From the NCBI GenBank assembly GCA_012295275.1, contig CM022677.1, forward strand, positions 4,758,715 to 4,791,455: a DNA stretch of 32,741 nt, in the 5' to 3' direction. Under the pieces are notes generated by a model that was not told where the DNA came from, searched no databases, and saw nothing but the letters and a program-made list of their open reading frames with translations. The position numbers were made by a program, and so were the translations under genes. Positions 11,018 through 22,258 of this stretch are shown one piece after another (positions within the stretch are counted from its first letter, which is position 1; every line of letters starts with the position of its first letter). The stretch comes from Chrysomallon squamiferum (taxonomy: Eukaryota > Mollusca > Gastropoda > Neomphalida > Peltospiridae).

Positions 11018-11242
11018 TTATAAAATTATTTTGTAAAATAAATATTTATTTTTAATCATCTGTTTTTCATTGTGGACATATTGTTTCTGTGTTTCCTTTC
11101 CTGAATGTCTGTAAAGTTGGCTTTGATGATGTACATTAAGAAATTCATATAAGTTCGTTTTGTCATTTGTTCTTAGATTTTTCAAAATACTTTCTTTCAA
11201 TTCAGGTTTAATCTGCATTTTTAAAGCTAGTTTAAACATCAT
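11018..11242 (-). CDS. possible small exon or ORF, unrecognised
   Basis: The 74-codon minus-strand frame starts MMFKLALKMQIKPELKESIL and is Lys/Asn-rich and predicted helical. Its N-terminal 60 codons look less like simple AT-rich noise than neighbouring frames. No domain recognised. It could be a chance frame. Confidence 0.2.
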   Translation of the reverse strand: MMFKLALKMQIKPELKESILKNLRTNDKTNLYEFLNVHHQSQLYRHSGKETQKQYVHNEKQMIKNKYLFYKIIL

Positions 11243-11249
11243 AGTTTAT

Positions 11250-12550
11250 AAGAAAATTTAAACTTTATAATATAAATATGCCAATGGGAAATGTTAATTT
11301 AAATATGCCAGTTAAAAGATGCCTGTTTAAATATGCTAATTTAAAAATATTTTTTATTCATTTAAATTCTTGTATATATCTAGAAATGATGAGCTTAAAA
11401 TAATCATTTTTAGAAATTTATGGATTAAAACAGGAAGTTTAAGGTTAGGAACATCAACAAACTAACATACTAAGTCTGATACTAAACTTGAAATTACTCT
11501 GTGTTTTCTACATTTCTCTTCACAGTTGTGTCTACATTTTATCTTTTACATGAAGCAGTGAATGAATGAGGCAGGTAGAGTGAATGGATGAGTGAATTAA
11601 TAAATATCTGTATAATTGTCAAACCTGATTTCTATTTATTTATTTTGATTTAATGTTGTTAAAAATTAATTATAATGAAAATAAATTTGCTGGTACAGGG
11701 CTTGTTTTGTTTCTTTTTTGTTTTTTTAACAATTTCAGTTTGTTACTCACTGATTTTCAATGTTAAACATTCTCTTAAGTACTGAATACAAAATTATTAA
11801 CTAGTATAAAATGATATTATAATGCCTAGTAAATACTAAATTTGGGTTATTGTACCAAAACTATATAAATAAATATTCCTCACCCTGTAATTTAATAAAG
11901 CTTGCTAAAAAAAATAGGTGATAAAAACAAAAAACAAAATAATTTGAAATATTTATTTCAACAAGAAAACAACAAAGTTTATCACATAATTTTAGAAAAT
12001 TTAGAAAAGCATGATATAAAATGTTTCAAATTAAAAAGTATTTAAAATATATCTTAAGGTTCTAAAGATTTGTGCTATAAACACAAAAATGCCAAGATTT
12101 CTGATTTATCAATAAAAGTTTATGATAAAATATACAACATAAAATGAAAAACAAGACATTTGTTTACAAAAACTATAAAACTTAATAAATAACTTGACAG
12201 ATAATGTAACCTGAAATTAGTAATTAAGAACATTTGTAATTTCTGATTTTAATCTTCCAAACAAATATATGGCATATATAGGTTTACACAACTGATTCCA
12301 TTTTATGATTTAACAAACTTTTATAGGGTAAATCTTTACCAGAACTCTTGGTATTCTGTTATTTTATGCTTCAGTTACATGATTAAGTACATTATTTTTT
12401 TTTTTTAAATTAAAAATTAAAAATTAAAAAAAATTAAATTATCTCCCTTGAACCATTCATTTTTAATCCGAAGTGTGTAGTTTTTTTTAAAGCAGTAATC
12501 AAGGATTTCTAACATTAAATGATTTTTACAAAATAATTTCTTTTTTTCAC
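11250..12550. other. AT-rich non-coding stretch
   Basis: No gene-like frame. Contains short direct repeats of AAATATGCCA-type (11270-11345) and AAATTAAAA repeats (about 12405-12432). Confidence 0.5.
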
Positions 12551-12552
12551 AG

Positions 12553-12660
12553 ACTTGACTGTACTTGGTGCTGTGTCTGGTACAAACATTCTGTGTACAT
12601 CTGATTTCATCAACAACACTGTGACTGAGTCTAAAACCATGTCACATTACACATTCTTCA
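12553..12660 (+). CDS. candidate 108-bp phase 1-1 exon, possibly Ig-like half domain
   Basis: A strong acceptor (TTTCTTTTTTTCACAG) ends at 12552 and a good donor (TTCA|GTAAGA) follows 12660. The stretch is exactly 108 bp and open in the phase-1 frame: LTVLGAVSGTNILCTSDF, INNTVTESKTMSHYTFFS. Symmetric phase 1-1 exons are typical of extracellular modules. ILCTSD followed by YTFF resembles B and C strands of an Ig-like domain, but the tryptophan is lacking and no partner exon was identified. Function unknown. Confidence 0.3.
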
Positions 12661-12664
12661 GTAA

Positions 12665-13150
12665 GAACAGTCCATGATTCACACTAGTAATGTTTTTAAA
12701 ATGTTAGTTTGGTGTGGAACTTTCTAAACTCAGTTTTCTCCAGTTATTCAGTTTTTCGTGTTTACTGTGGAGATGTTTCATCTTGTGTTTACTTAGTTCA
12801 GTACAGAAAACTTGACAAGTCATTTAGACTCAGTGGACATCAGTTCTTGTAAATAGCTTTCTATGGTGTCTGAAAAGTAAAATATTACATTTTTTTAACA
12901 ACAACTGCTACAATTTTATATTTTTTCATTTGAATCTGAAGTAATATATGCAACCAATAACAAGTACAGTTAATTTAACTGAAATAAAATAAAGTTTAAG
13001 TTTATTTATTTAAACATTTCTTGTTGCACCTCTATTTTTAACAGTCTGTGGAAATGTTCTGCTAGTCTGTTATTTTGTAAAAAATACAGAAGTTTACAAT
13101 TTTTGGGGTTCATAATAATCAACAAAAATGCCAAGCTGCGTGTTTTTCAG
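12665..13150. other. non-coding stretch
   Basis: No supported gene or repeat array. Confidence 0.45.
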
Positions 13151-13164
13151 TTTTGTGGTTAACT

Positions 13165-13335
13165 TGTCTTACCCTCACCCCAAACTCTGACCCCTAACCC
13201 TAATCCTCAAACCCTTTGACCTTAATCCTTAACCCCGAACACTAAACTATAACCCCTATCCTTACCTTTAACAGACCCCTAATCCTAACCCAAGCCTAAC
13301 CCTAAACCTTACCCTTACCCCTAACTCTGACCTCA
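13165..13335. repeat. degenerate telomere-like (CCCTAA) repeats
   Basis: Irregular CCCTAACCC, CCTTAACCC and CCTAATCC variants fill about 170 bp. This is C-rich on the plus strand in an otherwise AT-rich region. It looks like an old interstitial telomere-like or satellite tract; the minus strand gives TTAGGG-like units. Confidence 0.8.
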
Positions 13336-13339
13336 AACT

Positions 13340-15120
13340 TGCTATAATTTTACTCAGGAAAGTAAATAAATTGAATTTAAACTTACTAACTTTCCTTAGA
13401 GAGATGGATAGATAGATATATATAATATTTACTATCTTATTTCCATTGTTATACATTCTTTCTTACTTTTAATTTTTTTTAGGACTCTTTAGATATATTG
13501 GTATTACATTTCAACAACTGAAGCTTAAAACATTGTAACTTGGCCAGAAATAGGAGGACTACGTTCACCTAAAACATTGTGTTATTACTACTAGTATATA
13601 CAACTCATATCTGTCTCCTATCTTGTAGATCTGATGTTACACTGGATTTCTCCTGAATGTCAGATGAAGTAAGCAACACTGACAGTTACTGTGTTCACTC
13701 GTTACCTCTTTGTACTGGAACAAACAAGTTGAAGATAATTATTTAAATAGTGGTAACTATGAGATAACAAAAGCCAGTGATAACACTGTTTACCTGTAGC
13801 ACTTTCCATTCATTAACAGCAGTTAACAGAGTATGTTCTTCAGACTGGTAAATGAAGCTTTATCAAACAGTTTTTTACTATAAATGTTGAAAAATTAAGA
13901 CAAGAGTTGGATAGAGAAAAATGCCTTTATTCTTAATTTCACTAAACTATATGAACAAAGAAAAGAACAAAAAATTATTTTCTTTGTAATTTAAAAAAAA
14001 AAAAAAAAAAACATTATCATTTTGAATTTCTGAAAAAAAGGAAACATCTACTGGAATAAAAAAATGAGAAAAAAGACCTGAACTTATTAAATAAAATGAA
14101 ATTAGTCTGGAATACGGAGTTAAACAGTGAATAGATTGCTTCATGTTTATCAGCAGCATTACTCTTTAATATGTTTTGAAAGTATAATTTAATATTTCAA
14201 CATGAATTATGTGAAAATTAATGCATATTACTGCTCAGTATTTCTTTGAAAGGTTTATTTAATATTTCACTTCATTTCTGTGAATTTAAATGTTCGTGTT
14301 GTCATCTCAGTTCAGGTGTCACCACAAGAACATGGGCAGGAAACGTTTTTTATTGATAATTTCAAGTTAAAATGCCTCAAAGAAAGTAATGTGTACCAAT
14401 TATGAGAATTTTCTCTATTTATATGCAAATCAGTTTTTTTAATGTTTCCAGTAGACAGCTGGTTTTTTTTGTTTTTTTTTTTTTTTGTTTTTTTTTAACT
14501 TAAAAATGTGTATGTGCACATGTGAAAGAGCACTAAAATTTTGCTTCTGATTGTATAAAAATATACTGGTGACCTCAAGAACACCAACCTTGTACTTTGA
14601 ACAAAACAAATAAAAATACTATAAATATAAAATACAGTGTAACTAGCATCTTCAAATGCCAACTTTTAAAAAAAAAGCAAACAGTTCACAAACATGCAGA
14701 ACCTATGTTGTTCAGTAAACAAAGATTTGTATCTACAAAGATGAATAAAAATAAAAACTCCTCTGATACATGTATTAGTCAAAACTGTGTGTATAGATGA
14801 AACACATTCACTCATACTTGAACAAATCTTCTTTCACTGGTGAACAATCACCAAAATTTTGATTCTGATTGTACAAATATATACTAAAGTCTTTGAAAAA
14901 AACAAATAAAAATACTGTAAATATTAAATACAAATAGCATAACTAAAAAAAAAATACTGTAAATATTAAATACAAATAGCATAACTATTTATATAGTAAA
15001 TATTTCAAAAATTTGCATCAAACATCTACCAAGAATAAAAAAAAAAAAAATGATTGAAAACTACTGATGCAAAATAAAACTGTATGTCTAAATATAACTA
15101 TAGATGAAACACTAATATGA
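13340..15120. other. non-coding, includes probable 3' UTR of the minus-strand gene
   Basis: Poly-A and poly-T runs (about 13992-14010 and 14462-14497), and a partial tandem duplication of TACTGTAAATATTAAATAC at 14920-14985. AATAAA on the minus strand at 14349-14354 could be the poly(A) signal of the gene ending at 15161, giving a 3' UTR of about 800 bp. No other gene. Confidence 0.45.
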
Positions 15121-15160
15121 GTTTTCACTTATACTTTAACAAATGTTCTAACTTTCACTG

Positions 15161-15612
15161 TCAATTGTTGTAATATTGGTATCCACACAGAGGAAGTTTT
15201 TGAGGGTTGAGATAATAAATTTGGTATCCACACACAGGAGGTTGTAGAGGGATGAGACGATAAGGTTTGTATCCACTCACAGGAGGTTGTTGATGGATGG
15301 AATGATAAGTTTGGTATCCACTCACAGGAGGTTGTTGAGGGATGGAATGATAAGTTGGGTATCCACTCACAGGAGGTTGTTGAGGGATGAGACGATAAGT
15401 TGGGTATCCACTCACAGGAGGTTGTTGAGGGATGGAATGATAAGTTTGGTATCCAGTCACAGGAGGTTGTTGATGGATGGAATGATAAGTTTGGTATCCA
15501 CTCACAGGAGGTAGGTGTGGGATGGAATGATAAGTTTGGTATCCACTCACAGGAGGTAGCTGTGGGATGGAATGATAAGTTTGGTATCCATGTGCTCCAG
15601 GATACTGAGGAT
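15161..15612 (-). CDS. exon 7: 15-residue repeat tail and stop
   Basis: Acceptor ATGTTTCAG ends at 15613. Reads PQYPGAHGYQTYHSIPQLPP, then repeats of SGYQTYHSIPQQPPV with variants (YPTYRLIPQQ, YKPYRLIPLQ, YQIYYLNPQK), ending GYQYYNN-stop. About nine copies of a 45-bp unit. Tyr/Pro/Gln-rich, likely disordered or self-associating. Confidence 0.75.
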
Positions 15613-18600
15613 CTGAAACATAAACACAATGTAAAATCTAAACAATGTTCTTTCAGCTGATTAAATGTCTGTATGCTTTTAATACTAATTTGTATATGTC
15701 TTTGTCAGGTTAATGTAATTAGTAATTCATATTGTTTTAAGTATTTTATCAACAATAAATTTCTGCTTAGATGATGTTTATTCATTTTACTTATTAACTA
15801 AAGATATATCTGAGCAATCAGAACTATGAAAAAATATATTAAAACCAGTTTTCAGGGAAGAGTTGAATTGAAAAATACTTTTAGAACTTATTTCAAGTTA
15901 AATTTAGACCAATTGTTCTAATATAAAGTTTACAGAAAGAAAACTAATTGTTACTTTGAAGGATATTCCAAGGAGAGAACATCCCAGCTGGTATTGGGTA
16001 GCGAAGTGAACTGGAAGCACTCGGATCTTCAAGTGAACTGGAAGCACTCGGGTCTTCAGGTCGACCTGGATACACGTAGTTCTCAGCACCTGGGCACAAA
16101 TCATATAATTAAAAAATAAATCTACACTTTACTGATTACTGCTTGTACAGTCATACAATTAAAATTAAATCACATCACTGTTATATATCAAATCAGACAG
16201 AGCCCTAAAATAAAGTACACAGATTAGAAATACATTAACTGCAGGCTAGGATAACCACATGCATCTGAAATTACAGAACATTAATTTTAATTATTTTAAA
16301 ATAAAAAAATAAAAGATAACGGTCTTTATTAACTGGATTCGAAGATGTTTTAATCTCAAGTACTGATTAGTACTTAATGCTGAAACCATAGATTAGTAAC
16401 TATGTTCATATTAATAAATTTTGATAAACCTGGAAAGCAAAGGAATAAACAAACTGAGATGTACAAAACCCAGTTTCAGGGCAATAGTGAAGTATGTCTT
16501 TAAAAGAAGCATAAATAAATAAATGATCAGTGTGCAAGTCTTACATACATCAAAGAAGTGAGTACTCACTGTTGAGTCTGAGACATGCAAGTGTTACATA
16601 CATCAAAGAAGTGAGTACTTACTGTTGAGTCTGAGACATGCAAGTGTTACATACATCAAAGAAGTGAGTACTTACTGTTGAGTCTGAGACATGCAAGTGT
16701 TACATACATCAAAGAAGTTAGTACTTACTGTTGAGTCTGAGACATGCAAGTGTTACATACATCAAAGAAGTGAGTACTCACTACTGCTCACTCCCAGAGA
16801 TGCAAGGACGTGCTCTGCTGCACAGATTTCTGCCTCCTCAATTGTGTCACTCGGTTTATCCGGACAAAATGTTTTTCTCAGACCTGGAATTGTCACCTGA
16901 AAGAGAAGAACGTTATTTCTTTGTACACAGACAGTGCTTCTTTTATTTGCTTTTTAGTTTAAAAAATACTGTTTTTACTGTTTGTTTAGAAAGTAAGAAA
17001 TCAAGGATGTGTACATTATCAGAGAACATACAGCCATCCTCAAGTAGCACAAACCTGGAAAATGAACGACTGTTTTAAATCAGCAGCTGTCCCAAGGTTT
17101 ACAGAAAAAAGCTGGTAGACTGGCTTTCCCCACAGATTTTTCTCACACACTTCATCCAAGAGCTGTAAAAAAGTGACAGTTAAAAATCAGCTCATTTGAG
17201 ACTTTCAGTTTGACTGGTAATAGTTATTTTTATAATCCAAAGAGCAAAAGCACCACAAGTGGTGAATATGTAATCATTTGAGACTTTCAGTTTGACTGGT
17301 AATAGTTATTTTTATAATCCAAAGTGCCAAAGCACCAAAAGTGGTGAATATGTAATCATTTGAGACTTTCAGTTTGACTGGTAATAGTTATTTTTATAAT
17401 CCAAAGAGCCAAAGCACCACAAGTGGTGAATATGTAATTAATGACTAAATTTAAAGTTTTTACTACGTCTTAGTTCATTAAACCACTGAACTGCTTTAGT
17501 TAATACTAGTCTTTGCTTAAAACATTAACAAATATCTACTCCATTGCTCAGAGTTTTATTTCAGTGGATTCTTCCAAATCACCAGTATTCCAGTATTACT
17601 TATATCTTTTAACTTCAAAAACAGGAGCCATTACTAATACAAAATGTATTGGAAGAAAGTTACCACTTATAAATTTGACTGTACTTGCTCATGTTTCTAA
17701 CAAATAAATCTTTATGTTTCACATTAAATATAGAAATATATAAATATGATGTCCCTTTAGAGCAGGGGTGCGATACAGCATTCCAGGTGGTGTGAGGCAG
17801 CATTCCAGGTGGTGTGAGGCAGCATTCCAGGGGTGTGAGGCAGCATTCCAGGGGTGTGAGATGGTTTTTCAGTTTTTTGTCTTGTGTTAAGAGTGCTAAC
17901 ATTCTCAGTTGATTCATTGTCAATTTTTCAGCGCATTCTGTGTTCGTGCAGTGATCATTTCTTTTGTGTCTCTAATAAACAGTTATTATACTAATGGTAT
18001 TTTACCTATATTGTTATTTTAGTTCTAATTAACTTTCTCTATATTTTTCCAGATTACAATTAACAAATTAACAATTAACCCTTAGTCATGTCAAAGAAAA
18101 GGAAATGGAATGATGATTATGTGCAGTTTGGTTTTACTTGCACTGAAACAACTGAAGATCTGCAGAAACCCCAGTGCATACTTTGTAATGTCGTCTTTTC
18201 AAATGCAAATTTGAAGCCATCTAAGTTGCAAGAACACTTTAATAACCGGCATGGTGGAGCAGATGTTGCAGGTCATGATGTTGAATCATTGAAAGCAAAA
18301 AGGATCCGCTTTGATTCACGAGGAACCCTTCCAAAATTAGGTTTTATATCTGCTGACAAACCACTGTTGATGGCTTCATAGCACGTGGTGTATAAAGTAG
18401 CTAAATCCAAGAAGCCCCGTATAATTGCAGAAGAGGTGATAAAGCCATGTGCATTAGAAATGGCAAAAATTGTCCTGGGAAAAGAAGCCTCAAACAAGCT
18501 TAAACTAGTGCCGTTATCAAATAATGTTATTCAGAGCCGAATTAGTGATTTAAGTTGGGACATTTTGGACCAAGTTATCGCAGATATCAAAGCTAGTCTC

Positions 18601-21600
18601 TTGAAAATATCTCTCCAGTTGGATGAAACAACTGATGTTGAAAATTCAACTCATTGCATTAGTGAGATATGTTCATGATGGTGCCATAATGGAAGATTTC
18701 CTGATCTGTGGAGATCTGAAGAGAACCACCAAAGGAAAAGATATCTTCCAATGTGTGAAGAATTTCTTTGCGAAACATGACCTAGATATCCAAATTATTG
18801 GTTCCGTGTGTACCGACGGTGCCCCTGCTATGCTGGGAAATAATTCAGGATTTTTTGCTTTGTTAAAACAAGAGATTCCGAACTGGCAAGGTACCCACTG
18901 TTTTCTTCATCGACATGCTTTAGCATCAAAAACATTGCCTCCAAAGTTGAAAAATGTCCTTGATACTTCTGTGAAGACCATCAACTGGATTAGGGGTCGT
19001 GCTCTGAACCACTGCCTCTTCAAGTCGCTTTGTCAAGATTTTGGAAGCAAGCATTCAGTTTTGCTTTTCCACAGGGAAGTCTGCTGGCTGTCACATGGGA
19101 GAGCTTTAACACGCTTCTTCGAATTGCGAGAAGTCAAAGCTTTGCTAAAGGAAGGTGATATGATCTTCCTAAAGAAATGGAATCAAAAGAATTCAACCAA
19201 ATGCTAGCTTATTTGAGTGACATTTTCAGCCGTATGAATGACCTGAATGTTTCTATGCAAGGGAAAAATATAAACATATTAAAATGTTGTGAAAAGTTAA
19301 ATGCTTTCAAAGAAAAGCTACATCTCTGGTGTTGACGAATTAAAAGAGGTAATCTCTCAAATTTTCCATCACTCGAAGAAATGGTTGATGAAGATGAGTA
19401 TCTAATTCCAAGTGTGTGTGAAGAAATTGTGAATCATTTGGAAATACTTTCAAAGTCATTTGATGGATATTTTGGAGGAGGAGAACTGGAAACTTCTGAA
19501 GAATGGATAATAAATCCTTACTCCTTTAATTTGGATTATATGTTGGATGATGAAAAGTTGAAAGACAATCTTATTGAATTGTGCACAAATCGTGTTCTTG
19601 AAATGCAGTTTGAAAGCAAAACTTTGGAACAATATTGGTGCTTGGCAATGGACATGTTTCCAGGACTTTGTGAAAAATGTAAGTATGCTCATCCCATTCG
19701 CAACGACTTACTTATGCGAGTCTGGATTTAGTGCTCTTTTGTCAATCAAGACAAAGTCTAGAAATCACTTAAGTGCACAGGCAGACATGTGAATTGCTAT
19801 CAGTAACAAAGTGCCATGTTTTGAAAAACTCTTAAACAATAAACAGGAACAAAAGAGTCATTAAATTTGATGTGGATTTTACATTTGAATTTTTAAGATT
19901 TTTAAAAAAATCATGCATGGATGAATATTTTATTTTTTGACAAATTAATGTTGTTTGCATGCAGTTTGTTGCATTTGTTCGTTTCCATATATTTCATTTT
20001 TGTTCATAGAGTACATTATTAAAAATTAGTTATACAAACTTTCTTCGATCCCTTTCAACTTTATTCTTAAATAAATCATTACATGTATTGTAAGGGGTGC
20101 GAGAAGACATTAAAATATTTTAGGGGTTCAGGGCATTAAAAAGGTTGGGAACCACTTTTTAGATAAATCAGCTTCTCAGCTCTCTGAACCAAATATACAT
20201 TAATAAATGAACCAAATATATATTAATTAATGAACCAAATACACATTAATCAATGAACCAAATATACATTAATAAATAAACAAAATATACATCAATTAAT
20301 AAACAAAATATATATTAATCAATGAATCAAATATACATTAATAAATGAACAAAATATACATTAATTAATAAACAAAATATACATTAATCAATAAACAAAA
20401 TATATATTAATCAATGAATCAAATATACATTAATAAATGAACAAAATACACATTAATTAATAAACAAAATATACATTAATTAATAAACAAAATATATACT
20501 AATCAATGAATCAAATATACATTAATAAATGAACAAAATATACATTAATTAATAAACAAAATATACATTAATTAATGAATCAAACACACATTAATCGATG
20601 AATGACACTTTTTTTAGAGGAGGATACTGTGACATCAAAAGCAAATTAGATTTATAGTTTGAAAATTATTCATTAAGGAAACAGACCAATGGGAAGATAT
20701 ATATATCTGTATATATATATCCTGCAATCAGTGTACATTTTGCCAAGATGTGACTAGATTAATTTCTGTATGTTTGACCACTGACCACAAATGGAGCTTT
20801 TTGGAAGAGAATTATATTTACTTCAATACACATCTTTACTCTTTTAAACTTACTTCTTAGTGTTTTATTTCTGGTTTAGACATTAAAGACCATTTTGAAA
20901 ATAACAAATAAATTGTTGTTATTTATGAATTATTTTGTTTTGTGTTATTTCATTTTGTGTTATTTAGTTTTGTGTTATTGCAGGATAAACAAATACATTC
21001 AGATTATTTCACTAGTGAAAATATTTAACATTTAGCATGTCCTGTGTTTAAAAAAGAAGTAAATAAGTGACATGTCTCACATTGACTGGAGTCTTTCTGG
21101 AGTCTTGAATTCTACTAGCAACTTCTTGGTTAACACTTGTAAAAAGAATAAAAAATAAAAATACTTTTAAAACTGTGTGTATGAAGACAAAACAAACAAG
21201 TGAGAGTGTTAAATGAAAACTGTGAAGACAAAACAAAAAAGCAGCAGTAAGTGATCACGTGACACTAACAAATCTTTCACTAACTAAACTGTTGGAAAAT
21301 TTGTGATTCTCTTTTAAAAACTGTATTATCAGGTTAAGTTATACTATATACTGATTCTGTTTCATTTAAACTGCAATCACAAACCTATATTTGATGAATC
21401 CAGTGTTAAACAGTTTGATGATGAAAATAATACAACATAAACCAAAAGGATATCAAAATTAAACATGAAATTATTGACCTCGTCATACTTGTTACAGCTG
21501 CAGAAACTACATTTCTGTCTGAAAACAATCTAGACTTTGCTGATGGTCAGAAAGGATGTCTTCTCTACAGTTTACATTGCATACAACTTATCATTGCATT

Positions 21601-22258
21601 TGCAAAGATAAAGTCACAAGAGAGATTAACTCACTTTGGTTTAATTAGTACAGAAAACAGAAATCCTCTCATTTTAGGTGAAAAAAAGAAAAAGTTTTAA
21701 AAAACATTTATTACAAGAGAGTTCATTTCAAACACTGAAATTACAAATAATGTAGTTAATTTATATTTAATTTGAATAAAAGATTTATTTGTCAATTTTA
21801 ATTTATTTTTTAAATATTTAAAATATGATTCTTTTTCACATTTCCTAGTTTTGGTTTTTTTTTGTTGGGGTGGGGGAGAGGAGGGGACATAAAACTAGGG
21901 AGTTAGCTGTGTGCATCATCAAACTTATGCACAACACTACATCTGTCAGTGAACATTTGTGTTTTATAACCAAATCAGTTCTGTCAGATAGTTTTAGCAA
22001 TAAACTAGCCTAAAAATATGAAGCTAAAATTTCTTTCCTTAATTAGAATCAGAAAGTTACCCTTTTATGGGCCTCAGTACTTAGATATAACTTCCTTTTC
22101 ACCACCTGTCAGATTGCTTCCCTTTAATTTGTATTTTACTCAATTTATTCTAAAACGCTTTATATTAATTTTCCAAATATTATTTTCTGACGACTAAAAT
22201 AATGAAAAATAAAAAATAAAAATTTAGAAAAAAAATAAAAATTTAGTACTTACGACAT
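15161..22258 (-). CDS. RRM-less A1CF/RBM47/DND1-type dsRNA-binding protein with repeat tail (spliced, about 289 aa)
   Basis: Coding exons on the minus strand: 22258-22254, 21135-21081, 17162-17055, 16896-16782, 16089-15955, 15612-15161. All have AG/GT borders and matching phases, giving 870 nt including the stop. An in-frame TGA (22279-22277) lies just upstream of the ATG, which supports this start. Residues about 18-93 read TPVNLLDEVCEKNLWGKPVY, then LFSV, FIFQVTIPGL, FCPDKPSDTIEEAE and AAEHVLASLGV. This matches the DND1/A1CF-type double-stranded-RNA-binding domain (VTIP.L...F.P.K......EA...AAE.VL..LG). Relatives carry RRMs before this domain; none fit here. The tail has a duplicated EDPSASSSL and about nine copies of SGYQTYHSIPQQPPV. 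An RNA-binding or editing-cofactor role is inferred from family only. The hAT element at 17763-20156 sits in the third intron. Confidence 0.75.
15175..15595 (-). repeat. 45-bp coding minisatellite, about 9 units
   Basis: GGTATCCACTCACAGGAGG recurs every 45 bp on the plus strand. The unit keeps all frames open, which creates several shadow frames on both strands. Divergence increases towards 15175. Confidence 0.95.
15955..16089 (-). CDS. exon 6 of the dsRNA-binding gene
   Basis: 135 bp between TGTGCCCAG and GTAACAATT, phase 1 in and out. Reads AENYVYPGRP, then EDPSASSSL twice (a 27-bp in-frame duplication), then RYPIPAGMFSPWNILQ. Low-complexity, likely disordered. Confidence 0.7.
16533..16795. 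repeat. 53-bp minisatellite at the exon 5 donor, about 5 units
   Basis: GCAAGTGTTACATACATC recurs at 16533 (variant), 16587, 16640, 16693 and 16746. Every unit carries, on the minus strand, a copy of the donor-like AGTGAGTACT or AGTAAGTACT. The array begins at the real donor of exon 5. Confidence 0.95.
16782..16896 (-). CDS. exon 5: second half of the dsRNA-binding domain
   Basis: 115 bp between CTTCTCTTTCAG and GTGAGTACT, phase 0 in and phase 1 out. Reads VTIPGLRKTFCPDKPSDTIE, then EAEICAAEHVLASLGVSS. This is the most diagnostic part (VTIP, F.PDK, AAE.VL..LG). Its donor is the edge of a 53-bp tandem array. Confidence 0.8.
17055..17162 (-). CDS. exon 4: first half of the dsRNA-binding domain
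   Basis: 108 bp between TTTTTTACAG and GTTTGTG. Reads LLDEVCEKNLWGKPVYQLFS, then VNLGTAADLKQSFIFQ. WGKPVYQL corresponds to WGQPVYQL in A1CF-type proteins. Confidence 0.75.
17193..17440. repeat. 82-bp tandem repeat, 3 units
   Basis: CATTTGAGACTTTCAGTTTG recurs at 17193, 17275 and 17357. The array ends about 30 bp from the exon 4 acceptor, in the intron. Confidence 0.95.
17770..17862. repeat. 22-bp subterminal tandem repeat of the hAT element
   Basis: Four units of GGTGTGAGGCAGCATTCCAG-type sequence, 21-22 bp, just inside the left end of the hAT element. Subterminal repeats are where hAT transposases bind in related elements. Confidence 0.85.
18088..19863 (+). pseudogene. hAT transposase pseudogene with BED-like zinc finger
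   Basis: Starts MSKKRKWNDDYVQFGF. A BED-type finger follows (CILC, then LQEHFNNRH). A TAG at 18379-18381 interrupts MAS/HVVYKVAKSKKPRIIAE. Later pieces read LKLVPLSNNVIQSRI, LQLDETTDVEN, VRYVHDGAIMEDFL, VCTDGAPAMLG, THCFLHRHALASK and EVCWLSHGRALTRFFELREV. The end reads CESGFSALLSIKTKSRN, the dimerisation region. Frame changes occur near 18650, 19170 and 19710. A TGA is at 19333-19335 and another in-frame stop at about 19789. The acidic catalytic motifs survive in part, but the many breaks make it non-functional. Typical of ZBED5/SCAND3-like transposase-derived families. Confidence 0.85.
20165..20610. repeat. 22-23-bp AT-rich minisatellite
   Basis: About 19 units of AACAAAATATACATTAATTA type with variable spacers, directly after the hAT element. 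Confidence 0.9.
20611..21080. other. intronic non-coding
   Basis: Third intron of the minus-strand gene. TATATATC runs (about 20698-20720) and a GTTATT-rich stretch (20920-20980). No other feature. Confidence 0.5.
21081..21135 (-). CDS. exon 3 of the dsRNA-binding gene
   Basis: 55 bp, acceptor TTTTTACAAG, donor AAT|GTGAGA. Its first base completes the Ser codon from exon 2. It reads VNQEVASRIQDSRKTPVN and ends in phase 0, matching the next exon (LLDEVCEKN). The join KTPVN-LLDE is what the start of a dsRNA-binding domain looks like. Confidence 0.6.
21136..22253. other. intronic non-coding with a G-run
   Basis: Second intron of the minus-strand gene. Contains GGGGTGGGGG and GAGGGG at 21867-21886. 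No gene-like frame. Confidence 0.5.

Larger units (their letters stand above)
17763..20156 (+). mobile_element. decayed hAT transposon (ZBED/SCAND3-like)
   Basis: The coding region at 18088-19863 lies between CAGGGGTGCG at 17763 and AAGGTTGGGAACCACT ending 20156. The right end is the reverse complement of the common hAT end AGTGGTTCCCAACCTT. The left end is diverged. Flanking octamers CTTTAGAG (17755-17762) and TTTTAGAT (20157-20164) match 6 of 8 and resemble the hAT target-site consensus, so they are probably a decayed target-site duplication. A 22-bp subterminal array sits at the left end. Confidence 0.8.

Noticed and set aside
15129-15629. 166-codon minus-strand frame (WIPNLSFHP repeats)
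   Set aside because: Alternative frame of exon 7; it does not fit the phase from exon 6, unlike the SGYQTYHSIPQQPPV frame.
15287-15660. plus-strand frames over the 45-bp array
   Set aside because: Shadows of the minus-strand repeat exon; the unit length keeps every frame open.
18273-18497. minus-strand frame in the hAT element
   Set aside because: Antisense of the transposase coding sequence.
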